Below are positions 1 to 8,555 of a stretch of 64,000 bases of DNA, piece by piece. The stretch is taken from the NCBI GenBank assembly GCA_944324225.1, contig CALUVL010000005.1, positions 51,036 through 115,035 on the forward strand, given 5' to 3'. Under the pieces are notes generated by a model. That model did no database searches. It had not been told where the DNA came from and saw nothing but the letters and a program-made list of their open reading frames with translations. Source of the stretch: Candidatus Gastranaerophilales bacterium. GTDB taxonomy: Bacteria; Cyanobacteriota; Vampirovibrionia; Gastranaerophilales; Gastranaerophilaceae. How positions within the stretch are numbered: position 1 is the stretch's first letter; each line of letters starts with the position of its first letter. Made by a program: the position numbers and the translations under genes.

Positions 1-231
1 AACCGCAAAAATTACGGAATCAAATCCTGATATCAATCCGACAGATGTCGAAAGCCCCATTACTCCTGCGGAGTGAGAACTCGGCATCCCGCCCGTTGTG
101 GTAAATATTTTGAAATTTATCTTTTTTGATCTTATTGTGAATATAAAAAACTTTATGACCTGTGCAAAAAATGCAGCGGCCAGTCCTGATAATATAGCCT
201 CGTAACCTGTATTTAAAATCTTTTCTATCAT
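1..231 (-). CDS. Divergent PAP2 family membrane protein, N-terminal part only
   Basis: The reading frame runs off the left window edge, so only the first 77 residues are visible. It starts MIEKILNTGYEAILSG, has a hydrophobic first segment (about residues 12-32), and then the motif GGMPSSHSAGVMGLS at about residues 47-61. GGMPSSHSA is the signature of the divergent PAP2 (DUF212) family, small integral membrane proteins related to acid phosphatase/vanadium haloperoxidase enzymes whose substrate is not established. The ATG is preceded by a purine-rich AGAGAGCAGGA. It lies downstream of, and in the same direction as, the polyprenyl synthase gene, with a 203-bp gap. The family call is fairly secure; the substrate is unknown. 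Confidence 0.8.
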   Translation of the reverse strand, partial: MIEKILNTGYEAILSGLAAAFFAQVIKFFIFTIRSKKINFKIFTTTGGMPSSHSAGVMGLSTSVGLISGFDSVIFAV

Positions 232-360
232 TAAATCCTGCTCTCTAAACAAAATTACATTTTTATTCTAACACAAGTATGCGAGGTTGCAAATTAGTCT
301 TTAAATTTTTATCTTAATTATTCTTGGCCGTACACAAAGACTCCGTGATAAAATTGAAGA

Positions 361-389
361 AGATTCTTCGGCCTTGCCACGAGAATGAC
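361..389. repeat. Degenerate copy of dispersed hairpin repeat
   Basis: This 29-bp stretch reads AGATTCTTCGGCCTTGCC then ACGAGAATGAC. It is a diverged copy of the better preserved elements at 31617-31647 and 38509-38538 (ATTCTTCGGGC-loop-GCCCTCAGAAT). It lies in the 203-bp gap between the polyprenyl synthase and the PAP2 gene; nothing else is recognised there. Confidence 0.5.
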
Positions 390-434
390 CGTTAAATAAA
401 GAATATCTTTACTGTTTTTTTTTGCGTGCGATTT

Positions 435-1319
435 TTATTTTCTAATCTTCTGCAAAATTTCACTGAAAATATCTGATTTAAACCCATTGTCCTGCAAAAT
501 CTTTTCACATTCATCCAGGAGTAATGTCAAATCTTTTCTGGATTTTTCCATTCCATAGAGGCTTGTATATGTTAATTTACCCGAGATTTTATCTTTTCCC
601 GGAGTCTTGCCGATTTCATCAAATGTTGCGGATTCGTCGAGAATATCATCCGCAATCTGAAATGCTATTCCAAATTTTTCTGCAAAAACAGTCAAAGCAT
701 CAATTGCTTTTTCGTCAGCCCCGCCGATAATTGCACCAGATCTTAGAGCAAGCTTGAAAAGATCGCCTGTTTTATGAAGGTGCTGGTAATGAAGAATTTC
801 AGCACGTTTTTCTATTGAAATATCCTCACCTTCACTTTGCCTGCGCTCATTTTCAATATCAACAACCTGCCCTGCAATTACACCGTAAGCACCTGCCGCC
901 TGAAAATATTCTCCCATAATTCTCACAAGTTTTTCGGCCCCTAGATGTTTTGAATTTTTCATAATAATCTGCGGGGCAAAAGTTAAAAGAGCGTCTCCCG
1001 CAAGAACCGCAATTGCTTCAGAAAACACTTTATGATTTGACGGTTTTCCCCGCCTGAAATCGTCATTATCCATACATGGAAGATCATCATGAATCAAAGT
1101 CTGCGCATGAAGCATTTCAATTGCGCAGGCAGTTGGCAGAGCATCTTCAATATCTGCGCCGAACATTCTTGCACTTTCAAGACATATTACCGGGCGAAGT
1201 CTTTTGCCCGGCAGCAACACCGTATATTTCATAGATTTGAAAATATCCTCAGGATAAGAAATTTTCAAATACTCATCCAGTTTTTTGTCGACAATTGCGC
1301 TTAGTTCTTTCATCTGCAT
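435..1319 (-). CDS. ispA: Polyprenyl diphosphate synthase (FPP/GGPP synthase type)
   Basis: A 294-residue all-helical prenyltransferase that condenses IPP with allylic diphosphates to make farnesyl or geranylgeranyl diphosphate for quinone, undecaprenyl and other isoprenoid synthesis in the cytoplasm. Both aspartate motifs are present: the first DDLPCMDNDD at residues 78-87 and the second DDILD at 224-228. The GKRLRP substrate motif is at 38-43. The length is normal for the family. The residue five before the first Asp is Gln, not the bulky aromatic typical of strict FPP synthases, so the product length cannot be fixed by eye. A second in-frame ATG at codon 3 is an alternative start. The neighbours are rsgA upstream (43-bp gap) and a PAP2-family gene downstream, both in the same direction. 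Confidence 0.88.
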   Translation of the reverse strand: MQMKELSAIVDKKLDEYLKISYPEDIFKSMKYTVLLPGKRLRPVICLESARMFGADIEDALPTACAIEMLHAQTLIHDDLPCMDNDDFRRGKPSNHKVFSEAIAVLAGDALLTFAPQIIMKNSKHLGAEKLVRIMGEYFQAAGAYGVIAGQVVDIENERRQSEGEDISIEKRAEILHYQHLHKTGDLFKLALRSGAIIGGADEKAIDALTVFAEKFGIAFQIADDILDESATFDEIGKTPGKDKISGKLTYTSLYGMEKSRKDLTLLLDECEKILQDNGFKSDIFSEILQKIRK

Positions 1320-1362
1320 AATTTTGACTCTTTCTTTTTAAATTTATTTTAGAATGTAAAAA

Positions 1363-2352
1363 CTATTCTTCAAGATCAAGTTTTTTCAAGTTCTGTTTCA
1401 GTGTATTTCTTCCGCCGGCTCTTTTTTTAGTACTAATTTTGGCGATTTCTTTGTTATGAACAGTCTTTTTAGAATGTTCTTTTTTTAATCCTTCATATTT
1501 AATACGTTCTTTGTATTCTTTAGCTTCCTCTACAAAAGCAAGATAACTTTCATACCTTGTATCATCAATTTGTTCAAAATGCGCAAGCACATTGCAGCCG
1601 TCTTCTTTTATGTGCAGGCAGTCTGGAAATTTGCAGCCGCTTTTCAACTTTGCAATTTCATCAAACAATCCGCCGACATCCGCAGGCAGAATGAAATCAA
1701 ACTTCACGTTGCTGAATCCCGGAGTGTCAACTATTCTTGTATTTTCATCAATTTTTATAATTTCACAATGTCGGGTAGTATGGGTCCCTCTTTGAGTTTT
1801 CTCGCTTATTGATTTTGTTCTTAAATTAAGCTCAGGATTGATGGCATTGATAAGACTTGACTTGCCGACACCTGAATTTCCGCAAAGAACGCTTGTTTTC
1901 CCATCCAGCAGTTTCTCAAAAGCCTTTATTCCGCTATGTTCCGTTGCTGATGTGTAAACTATTTTATATCCGAGGTCTTCGTAAATATCGTGAATTTTAT
2001 TCGTTAAATTCTTTTCAAATTCCAGATCGTCCTTGTTAAAACACAACACAGGAGGAATTTCAAAATACTTTGCAAGCGCAATATACCTGTTCAGCTGGAG
2101 AAAGCTTAAATCCGGCTCCTTAAGCGCAGATACAACAACAACCTGATCTATGTTAGAAACCGAAGGACGGCTTATAAAATTTTTACGTGGCAGAATTTCC
2201 TCAATTACACCACCTGAAAATTCCACCAAATCCCCGACAAAAATTTTTTCCTTACGTTTTTTCAGCACCTCTCTAACCTTGCATTCAAAAGTTTCAATGC
2301 CGTTATCTACGTAATAAAAATCCGAATGAATTTTGTAAATCTGTCCCTGCAT
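1363..2352 (-). CDS. rsgA: Small ribosomal subunit biogenesis GTPase RsgA
   Basis: A 329-residue circularly permuted GTPase that assists late 30S subunit maturation. The G motifs appear in permuted order: NKDD (G4) at 106-109, then the P-loop GNSGVGKSS at 158-166, then DTPG (G3) at 209-212. The C-terminal zinc-binding knuckle is visible as C240, C245, H247 and C253. An N-terminal OB-fold region covers about residues 1-65. The tail is basic (ending KKRAGGRNTLKQNLKKLDL), which fits rRNA binding. The ATG at 2352 has only a weak upstream ribosome site. It is followed after 43 bp by the polyprenyl synthase. Confidence 0.95.
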   Translation of the reverse strand: MQGQIYKIHSDFYYVDNGIETFECKVREVLKKRKEKIFVGDLVEFSGGVIEEILPRKNFISRPSVSNIDQVVVVSALKEPDLSFLQLNRYIALAKYFEIPPVLCFNKDDLEFEKNLTNKIHDIYEDLGYKIVYTSATEHSGIKAFEKLLDGKTSVLCGNSGVGKSSLINAINPELNLRTKSISEKTQRGTHTTRHCEIIKIDENTRIVDTPGFSNVKFDFILPADVGGLFDEIAKLKSGCKFPDCLHIKEDGCNVLAHFEQIDDTRYESYLAFVEEAKEYKERIKYEGLKKEHSKKTVHNKEIAKISTKKRAGGRNTLKQNLKKLDLEE

Positions 2353-2448
2353 AAGGTAATATTAGCACAAAAAATTAAATCTTTGCCTGTAATCATTTCA
2401 GTCCTTTTTGTTTTTGTTAATATAAAATTGCTAAATTGTAACAAATAT

Positions 2449-2476
2449 TTGAAGTTTAATACTTTTATGTTATTAT
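2449..2476 (+). promoter_or_regulatory. Probable sigma-70-type promoter of efp-accB-accC
   Basis: TTGAAG at 2449-2454 and TATTAT at 2471-2476 are separated by 16 bp, about 44 bp before the efp start codon. It is the best-spaced pair in the divergent rsgA/efp gap. It is a pattern match only. Confidence 0.4.
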
Positions 2477-2519
2477 CAATGTAAGAATAGATGATTATAC
2501 TTTTAATAAGGGGAATAAT

Positions 2520-3077
2520 ATGATTTCAGTAAACGACTTAAAAACAGGTTTGACATTAGAACTGGACAACGGCTTGTGGTCAGTTGTTGAATTTTTGCAC
2601 GTTAAACCGGGAAAAGGAGCCGCTTTCGTAAGAACAAAATTGAAAAACGTTGAAACCGGACAGGTTATAGAAAAAACTTTCCGTGCCGGCGAAAAAGTAG
2701 GCAAAGCAACTCTTGACAGACGTGAGATGCAATATCTTTACAAAGAAGGCGCAGATTACGTTATGATGGATAACGAAACTTATGACCAGCTTCACCTTAG
2801 TGAAGATCAGATCGGTGACGGTCTTAAATACTTAAAAGAAAACATGAACGTTCAGGTATTGATGCATGATTCAAGAATTATCGGTGTTGATATTCCGGCT
2901 CACGTAGAACTGGAAGTTGTTGATACTCCGCCTGCAGAAAAAGGCAACACCGCTCAGGGCGGTACAAAACCGGCTAAACTTGAAACAGGTGCTGTAGTAA
3001 ACGTTCCGTTCTTTGTTTCTAACGGCGACGTAATCCGTGTTGACACAAGAACAAATGAATATCTCGACAGAGTTTAA
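2520..3077 (+). CDS. efp: Elongation factor P
   Basis: A 185-residue translation factor that binds between the ribosomal P and E sites and relieves stalling at polyproline stretches. The N-terminal KOW-like domain contains [15 protein letters not shown]32 in the PGKG loop is at the position of the modified lysine of E. coli EF-P. Two OB-type domains follow, and the C-terminus has the usual [17 protein letters not shown] ending. The start is fixed by AAGGGGA eight bases upstream. No modification enzyme (EpmA/EarP type) is encoded in this window. The efp-accB adjacency is a common arrangement in Cyanobacteria and Firmicutes. Confidence 0.96.
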   Translation: MISVNDLKTGLTLELDNGLWSVVEFLHVKPGKGAAFVRTKLKNVETGQVIEKTFRAGEKVGKATLDRREMQYLYKEGADYVMMDNETYDQLHLSEDQIGDGLKYLKENMNVQVLMHDSRIIGVDIPAHVELEVVDTPPAEKGNTAQGGTKPAKLETGAVVNVPFFVSNGDVIRVDTRTNEYLDRV

Positions 3078-3101
3078 GCTTAATATCGGGATTTTTAGTA
3101 T

Positions 3102-3153
3102 GTCATTCTGAGCCAAGCAAAAATCTCAAAGACATCAACAACTCAGGATGAAG
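3102..3153. repeat. Degenerate intergenic repeat between efp and accB
   Basis: The 96-bp gap contains GTCATTCTGAGCCAAGCAAAAA and, inverted further on, CTCAGGATGAA. This resembles the 'GTCATTCTGAG' class of dispersed bacterial intergenic repeats, also seen inverted at 31617 and 38509 and as GTCATCCTGAG near 31850. The arms are imperfect. Confidence 0.35.
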
Positions 3154-3173
3154 TTACTTGAAAGGAAAGAATA

Positions 3174-3620
3174 ATGAAATTTGAAATAGATTATATTGAA
3201 AAACTTGCAAAAGTCTTGTCTGACAATTCTCTGACTGAAATTTCACTTGAAGACGGAGAACAGGCTATTACTATCCGCAAGGAATTAATCGGAGCACCTG
3301 TAGTCACAGCAGCTGCGGCTTCGGCACCGGCAGCCGTAGCACCCCAGCCAGCAGCGCCTGCTCCGGCTAAAGAAGACGTAAAAAAAGGAAAACCTCTTAC
3401 TTCTCCGATGGTTGGAACTTTTTACACAGCTCCGTCGCCTGACGCAAAACCGTTTGTCGAAGTCGGACAGACTGTTAAACAGGGTGATGTAGTCTGCATA
3501 GTTGAAGCTATGAAACTTATGAATGAAATCGAATCCGAAATTTCCGGCACCGTTACTGAGATTTGTGTTAAAAACGGACAACCAGTTGAATTCGGTCAGA
3601 CTTTAATGTATATAGAATAA
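3174..3620 (+). CDS. accB: Acetyl-CoA carboxylase biotin carboxyl carrier protein
   Basis: A 148-residue carrier subunit of acetyl-CoA carboxylase, which commits acetyl-CoA to fatty acid synthesis. The C-terminal biotinyl domain (about 75-148) contains EAMKLMNEI, with K114 the biotin attachment site. The N-terminal dimerisation segment (1-40) is joined by a flexible Ala/Pro-rich linker at about 41-66, typical of BCCP. The ribosome site GAAAGGA lies seven bases before the ATG. It sits between efp and accC in the same direction. Length and architecture are normal. Confidence 0.96.
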   Translation: MKFEIDYIEKLAKVLSDNSLTEISLEDGEQAITIRKELIGAPVVTAAAASAPAAVAPQPAAPAPAKEDVKKGKPLTSPMVGTFYTAPSPDAKPFVEVGQTVKQGDVVCIVEAMKLMNEIESEISGTVTEICVKNGQPVEFGQTLMYIE

Positions 3621-3629
3621 CTAAGATTA

Positions 3630-3672
3630 AAAAGGGTGAAAGGTCTAAATCAAATTAAGCTTTTCACCTTTT
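3630..3672 (+). terminator. Hairpin between accB and accC, possible attenuator
   Basis: AAAAGGGTGAAAG and CTTTTCACCTTTT pair with one bulged G across an 17-nt loop, followed by AATTAT rather than a clean T run. It may be a weak terminator or an mRNA processing hairpin that sets the accB to accC ratio. Confidence 0.4.
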
Positions 3673-3711
3673 AATTATGTAGCCATTAAATCGGCATAAA
3701 AGGGATTAAAT

Positions 3712-5076
3712 ATGTTTAAAAAAGTACTAATAGCAAACCGCGGCGAGATAGCGGTAAGAATTATCAGAGCCTGCAGAGAAATAGGAATTCCGACAGTTGC
3801 AATTTATTCACAGGCAGATGCGAATTCTCTTCACGTAAGACTTGCAACAGAGGCATACTGTATCGGACCAGCGGAAAGTTCAAAAAGTTACCTCAGCATT
3901 CCGGCAATTATCTCGGCAGCACTTGTTTCGGGAGCCGACGCAATCCACCCCGGATACGGCTTTATGTCAGAACGTGCCGATTTTGCGGAAATTTGCGAAA
4001 AACACGGGATTAAATTCATAGGCCCGACAGCGGAAGCTATGCGCAAAATGGGTGACAAAGCAACCGCACGTAAGACAATGATTGAAAACAATGTTCCTGT
4101 TACTCCGGGAACCGGAATTTTAAAAACACCTCAGGAAGTAAAAGATTTTGCAAAAAAAGCGGGCTATCCGATTATTTTGAAAGCAACAGCAGGCGGCGGC
4201 GGAAAAGGTATGAGAATTGTCCGCTCGGATGACGAAGTTGAAACAAACATGAACCTTTGCCAGTCAGAAGCACAGAATTTCTTTGGCAACCCTGACGTTT
4301 ATGCTGAAAAATACCTTGAAAATCCAAGACACATTGAGGTACAAATTCTCGGCGATCAGTACGGTAATGTCGTTCACCTTGGAGAGCGTGACTGTTCTAT
4401 TCAACGACGCCACCAAAAATTGCTAGAAGAAGCGCCTTCTCCTGCAATTGATGAAGCTACAAGAAAAGAAATGGGGGCTGCAGCCGTGAGAGCAGCCAAA
4501 GCAATTAACTACGAAGGAGCTGGCACATGTGAATTTCTTCTAGACCATGACGGCAAATGGTATTTTATGGAAATGAATACACGTATTCAGGTTGAACACT
4601 GTGTAACCGAAATGATTTCAAATGTTGATCTTGTAAGAGAGCAGATTATGGTTGCAGCAGGCGAGCCGCTTGATTTTACTCAGGACGATATAGTTTTGAG
4701 AGGACATGCTATTGAATGTCGTATAAATGCGGAAAATCCGGCTAAAGACTTTATGCCGAACCCCGGACAAATCACAGGATACGTAACTCCAGGCGGATTT
4801 GGTGTCAGAGTGGATTCTCACGTTTATCAGGATTACAAAATTCCGCCGTATTACGACAGTATGATAGGTAAGCTTATCTGCTGGGGCAGAACAAGAAATG
4901 AAGCACGCCGCAGAATGTATAGAGCACTCAAAGAATACGTCATTACAGGTATTGAAACAACTATCCCGTTCCATCAGGATATAATAGAGGATCCTGTGTT
5001 TATGAGCGGAAACTTCAATACAGGATTTATTGAAGATTTCTACAAAAGAACTGGCAAAAATAAAAAAGAAAAATAA
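3712..5076 (+). CDS. accC: Acetyl-CoA carboxylase biotin carboxylase subunit
   Basis: A 454-residue ATP-grasp enzyme that carboxylates the biotin on AccB using bicarbonate and ATP. The N-terminal domain begins with [18 protein letters not shown]. The glycine-rich ATP lid [13 protein letters not shown] is at about residues 158-170, and the ATP-grasp catalytic stretch [16 protein letters not shown] at about 287-302. The length matches bacterial AccC (about 447-455). The AAGGGA ribosome site lies seven bases upstream of the ATG. accA and accD are not in the window. A repeat element and a strong terminator follow the gene. Confidence 0.97.
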   Translation: MFKKVLIANRGEIAVRIIRACREIGIPTVAIYSQADANSLHVRLATEAYCIGPAESSKSYLSIPAIISAALVSGADAIHPGYGFMSERADFAEICEKHGIKFIGPTAEAMRKMGDKATARKTMIENNVPVTPGTGILKTPQEVKDFAKKAGYPIILKATAGGGGKGMRIVRSDDEVETNMNLCQSEAQNFFGNPDVYAEKYLENPRHIEVQILGDQYGNVVHLGERDCSIQRRHQKLLEEAPSPAIDEATRKEMGAAAVRAAKAINYEGAGTCEFLLDHDGKWYFMEMNTRIQVEHCVTEMISNVDLVREQIMVAAGEPLDFTQDDIVLRGHAIECRINAENPAKDFMPNPGQITGYVTPGGFGVRVDSHVYQDYKIPPYYDSMIGKLICWGRTRNEARRRMYRALKEYVITGIETTIPFHQDIIEDPVFMSGNFNTGFIEDFYKRTGKNKKEK

Positions 5077-5152
5077 ACTTTCGCAATTATTGCTTGACAT
5101 ACAGAGCTATTATTCAGAAAGCAGGAAGCCAGAAAGAATACTTATTTTTATC

Positions 5153-5241
5153 TAAGCCATTTTGTCATGCTGAATTTATTTCAGCATCTCAATGGGATCC
5201 TGAAACAAGTTCAGGATGACAGTTAAAGACAAAATGGCTTA
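5153..5241. repeat. 89-bp palindromic REP/MITE-like element
   Basis: Perfect 14-bp outer inverted repeats (TAAGCCATTTTGTC at 5153-5166 and its complement at 5228-5241) enclose a second, imperfect layer (GTCATGCTGAA against TTCAGGATGAC). Two small hairpins lie inside: TGCTGAA-TTTAT-TTCAGCA at 5168-5186 and CCTGAA-ACAAG-TTCAGG at 5199-5215. The element contains no ORF and lies between accC and its terminator, so it should be transcribed with accC. The inner sequence belongs to the GTCATGCTGAA class of dispersed bacterial repeats. Confidence 0.75.
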
Positions 5242-5296
5242 TGGTTATTTGTATGTATGTCAAGGGATAATTGTATAAACTTTTAAATAAACTTTT

Positions 5297-5326
5297 GGCG
5301 CCGGCTCGTTGAGCCGGCGCCTTTTT
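5297..5326 (+). terminator. Strong Rho-independent terminator after accC
   Basis: A perfect 11-bp stem (GGCGCCGGCTC/GAGCCGGCGCC) with a 3-nt loop is followed by five Ts. It lies 220 bp after accC because a repeat element intervenes, and it faces the convergent tgt gene. The stem begins with the same GGCGCCGG as the hup terminator at 49239. Confidence 0.9.
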
Positions 5327-5425
5327 AATATTTCAAATTTTAATTAATGTAAATCTTAAACAACATAAACGAAACCTGCCGTACTATTAAAGCAGTACCC
5401 CCAAAAAGATTATTTATCCATTAAA

Positions 5426-6541
5426 CTAAACAAGCAAGGGATAATGCTCGTTGTAAAAATCTCCAAACCTGTCATTCAAAATAGCTTCACGGCATTTTTG
5501 CGAAAATTCTACAAGGAATTGGATATTATGTATTGAAAGCAGGGTTGCGGCAGTGCTTTCACCGCATCTCCACAGATGCCGTATGTAAGCTTTTGAATGA
5601 TTACGGCAGGCATAACAGTTGCAGCCTTCAACAAGCGGAGATTTGTCGTCTTCATAGGCTTTGACCTTGATATTGCGCTTGCCCTCCCAGGTAAAGAACG
5701 CACCATGACGGGCATTTCTGGTTGGAAGAACACAGTCAAACATGTCAATTCCCCGCTTAATCCCGTCCAGCAAATCTTCAGGAGTTCCGACCCCCATCAG
5801 ATAACGAGGTTTGTTCTCCGGAAGAAGCGGTGCAGTAAATTCCACAAAATGATTCATTATATCCTTGGTTTCGCCGACACTCAAACCGCCAATTGCATAC
5901 CCGACAGCATCAAAAGATGAAATTACCGAAGCACTCTCTTTTCTTAAATCATCAAAAAATGCGCCCTGAACAATCGGAAACAAAGCTTGACGAGGGTTAG
6001 TTTTTGCCTTAAAGCATCTTTCAAGCCATCTGTGAGTTCTCTCCATTGCTTTTTTAGCGTCGTCATATTCGCAAGGGAACGGGGCACATTCGTCAAATGC
6101 CATAATTATATCCGCCCCTATATCCTGCTGGATTTCCATTGAAATCTCAGGTGAAATAAAATGTTTTTTGCCATCCTTCGGGTCACGGAATTCAACACCG
6201 TCCTCCGTAATTTTTCTTAAATGCGCAAGCGAAAACACCTGAAATCCGCCTGAATCAGTCAGAACAGGTTTATGCCAGTTCATCCAGCCATGAATTCCGC
6301 CAAAATCTCTTATTCTTTTTGTACCGGCTCTGAGATAAAGATGATACGAATTTGCAAGAATAATTTGCGCACCGGTATCTACAACCTGATCACAGGTCAA
6401 GGTTTTTACGGCAGAATTTGTACCGACAGGCATAAATATCGGTGTTTTTATAACTCCGTGCGGAGTTGTAAACAATCCTGCTCTTGCGCCTGTCTGGGCA
6501 CATGTATGAACTAATTCATAATTAAAAAATTCATTTTGCAT
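5426..6541 (-). CDS. tgt: Queuine/preQ1 tRNA-ribosyltransferase
   Basis: Exchanges guanine-34 in the anticodon of Asp, Asn, His and Tyr tRNAs for the queuosine precursor preQ1. The protein carries DSGGFQVFSL in the active-site pocket, GGLSVGE, the nucleophile-containing FDCVLPTRNARHG, and the zinc site CNCYACRNHSKAYIRH near the C-terminus. The start chosen is the ATG at 6541 (MQNEFFNYEL), giving 371 residues, the family's usual length. An upstream in-frame TTG at 6607 would add 22 residues with no family similarity. The ribosome site before 6541 is weak. It lies 115 bp downstream of ndk. Other queuosine genes are not in the window. Confidence 0.95.
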   Translation of the reverse strand: MQNEFFNYELVHTCAQTGARAGLFTTPHGVIKTPIFMPVGTNSAVKTLTCDQVVDTGAQIILANSYHLYLRAGTKRIRDFGGIHGWMNWHKPVLTDSGGFQVFSLAHLRKITEDGVEFRDPKDGKKHFISPEISMEIQQDIGADIIMAFDECAPFPCEYDDAKKAMERTHRWLERCFKAKTNPRQALFPIVQGAFFDDLRKESASVISSFDAVGYAIGGLSVGETKDIMNHFVEFTAPLLPENKPRYLMGVGTPEDLLDGIKRGIDMFDCVLPTRNARHGAFFTWEGKRNIKVKAYEDDKSPLVEGCNCYACRNHSKAYIRHLWRCGESTAATLLSIHNIQFLVEFSQKCREAILNDRFGDFYNEHYPLLV

Positions 6542-6656
6542 ATTGTATCTTAAATCGTTGTCTTCCTGATTTTTATTACCTGTATAATTCTGAGGTTTCG
6601 GCAACAAAATTCTGCTAAAACCTTCAGAATTTAAACAGGAAAATATTTAAAATTGA

Positions 6657-7127
6657 TTATTCATCAACGTCTTCTGTCACAAGTTCCATCATATTTTTGT
6701 AATTCGGACAGAGTTCTTCGGGCTTAAAGTAAATTGCAATTTCTCTTTCAGCGCTTTCAACACTGTCTGAACCGTGAACTGTGTTATAAGCTTTCAACTG
6801 CGCATAGTCAGCTCTGATAGAACCTACGTCAGCTTCACAAGGATCTGTAGCTCCAAGCACGTGGCGGATGCCTTGCACGGCAAGATATCCTTGAAATACC
6901 ATTGCCACAATCGGCCCGCTTGTAATATATTTTACAAGATTCGGATAAAAAGGCTTTCCGACGTGTTCTGCGTAATGTTTAGCAGCGATTTCTTCGGTTA
7001 CCTGAAGCATCTTCATTCCGATTAGTTTGTAGCCTTTTTTCTCAAAACGGCTGATAATATCGCCTACCAAACCTCTCTTAACTCCGTCCGGCTTAATCGC
7101 CACAAATGTTCTTTCTTCTGTATGCAT
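6657..7127 (-). CDS. ndk: Nucleoside diphosphate kinase
   Basis: Transfers the gamma phosphate from ATP to other (d)NDPs through a phosphohistidine. The N-terminus ERTFVAIKPDGVKRGLVGDII and the active-site block NTVHGSDSVESAEREI, with the catalytic His in HGSDS, are diagnostic. The ATG at 7127 has an ideal GGAGGAAAT ribosome site immediately upstream, giving 156 residues. The longer open frame to 7196 has no such site. The C-terminus carries a short extension after the usual family end (ELCPNYKNMMELVTEDVDE). It sits 37 bp after the MATE gene. Confidence 0.97.
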   Translation of the reverse strand: MHTEERTFVAIKPDGVKRGLVGDIISRFEKKGYKLIGMKMLQVTEEIAAKHYAEHVGKPFYPNLVKYITSGPIVAMVFQGYLAVQGIRHVLGATDPCEADVGSIRADYAQLKAYNTVHGSDSVESAEREIAIYFKPEELCPNYKNMMELVTEDVDE

Positions 7128-7164
7128 ATTTCCTCCAATCATGTAGATTATATCATAAAAACGT

Positions 7165-8517
7165 TTATTTTGCGCCAGATTCGGGATTTTGTGCAACTAG
7201 AGGCACCGTACTTTTAAGATTTTTGAGTTCTTTACCCAGCACCGAAAGCATAATTATACACAACGTAATCGCCGCAATAACTAGCCCGTACCAGAAACCT
7301 TTCAAATTCATGTTCATCTTGAATGCCAGATAACTGCCGAGCGGTAAAAACAACAGCCAGTATGCCGTAAAATTTGAAATCAAAACAATTGTCGTTTGTT
7401 TCATACCCTTAAATATTCCGGCAAGCGCAACCTGCAAACCGTCAAATACCTGAAAAATTGACAATATATACAATATCGGAACCGAAATTTTGAACAAATT
7501 TTGATCCGCAGTAAACAGCCCGACAAGAAAATTCGGAAACGTTGAAAATACGACAGAACTGCACATCATAAACCCGACAGACATAACAAGCCCCACAAAA
7601 GCATACCGCTTAAGTTCATAGACATTTCCCGCCCCGTTTGCAAAACCTACTTTAACGGCAATTGCATTGGATATCGCAAGCGGAACCATAAATGATATCG
7701 TCGTAAGCGTGCATATCAAATTCTGCGCCGCCGCATAAACACCTGAAACCCGTCCCATAATTATTGCAACGCTATTGAATGCAATAAATTCAACAATAAT
7801 TGCAAGAGAAATCGGAAGCCCTATTTTCATCAGGTTTTTGTAATAGTCAAAATCTTTATAATCATGGAATTTCATTATTTTAAAACAATAAATCAGAAGG
7901 AAAAATCCCATAAAATATCTGACAATAAAACTTGCCCAGGCAAGTCCGACAGCACCCATTGAATGTATCGGCCCTAACCCGAATACAAAAGTTATATTCA
8001 ATGCTATATTCAAAAATACTGAAAATACAGTGACCAAATTGGGTACAAGCACAATCTCAAATGCCTGCAAAAACTCTTTCAAAGCAGCATGCAAATACCC
8101 GCCGAATGTAGCAAAAGCCGTTATCAGCATATATTCCTTAATCATCGGCACAAGCTTTTCTTCAAAATGCAAAAAATCAATCAGCGGAATCGCAGCCAGC
8201 ACCGCAAACATTATAATTACCCCGAGCAGCATTGAAAATCTTATTGTCGGATAAAAATATTTTTTTGCAGATTTTCTCTCCCCTCTATAGTTTGACAACA
8301 GAGGAGAAACGCTAGCAATCAAACCTATACCGAACGTCTGGATACAGTTGGTAATGGCTGTTGCAATACTGATTGCTGCAAGAGTATCAGTAGAGTGCCT
8401 TCCGGCAATCAAGACATCTCCGGCTCCTATCAGGATAAACCCGAGGTTTCCCATAATAATCGGCAGGGCAATGTTTAAAAGTTCTCTGGCATAGTGCCTG
8501 AATTTCATTCTACTCAT
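7165..8517 (-). CDS. MATE family efflux transporter
   Basis: A 450-residue inner-membrane protein with about twelve hydrophobic segments, in two similar halves as in MATE Na+/H+-coupled drug and metabolite exporters. It begins MSRMKFRHYARELLNIALPI and then IIMGNLGFILIGAGDVLIAG, matching the first MATE repeat; the second half begins near residue 225 (MKIGLPISLAIIVEFIAF). The substrate cannot be told. The ATG at 8517 lacks a good ribosome site, and the ATG three codons on (8508) is possible. It is 38 bp downstream of mutS and probably co-transcribed. Confidence 0.88.
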   Translation of the reverse strand: MSRMKFRHYARELLNIALPIIMGNLGFILIGAGDVLIAGRHSTDTLAAISIATAITNCIQTFGIGLIASVSPLLSNYRGERKSAKKYFYPTIRFSMLLGVIIMFAVLAAIPLIDFLHFEEKLVPMIKEYMLITAFATFGGYLHAALKEFLQAFEIVLVPNLVTVFSVFLNIALNITFVFGLGPIHSMGAVGLAWASFIVRYFMGFFLLIYCFKIMKFHDYKDFDYYKNLMKIGLPISLAIIVEFIAFNSVAIIMGRVSGVYAAAQNLICTLTTISFMVPLAISNAIAVKVGFANGAGNVYELKRYAFVGLVMSVGFMMCSSVVFSTFPNFLVGLFTADQNLFKISVPILYILSIFQVFDGLQVALAGIFKGMKQTTIVLISNFTAYWLLFLPLGSYLAFKMNMNLKGFWYGLVIAAITLCIIMLSVLGKELKNLKSTVPLVAQNPESGAK

Positions 8518-8555
8518 TATGACTCAATTATACTTCAAAAATATTTTTTGAGAAA

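Noticed and set aside
3285..3581. 98-residue ORF opposite accB
   Set aside because: Cys/Arg/Ser-rich shadow of the Ala/Pro linker and biotinyl domain; no ribosome site.
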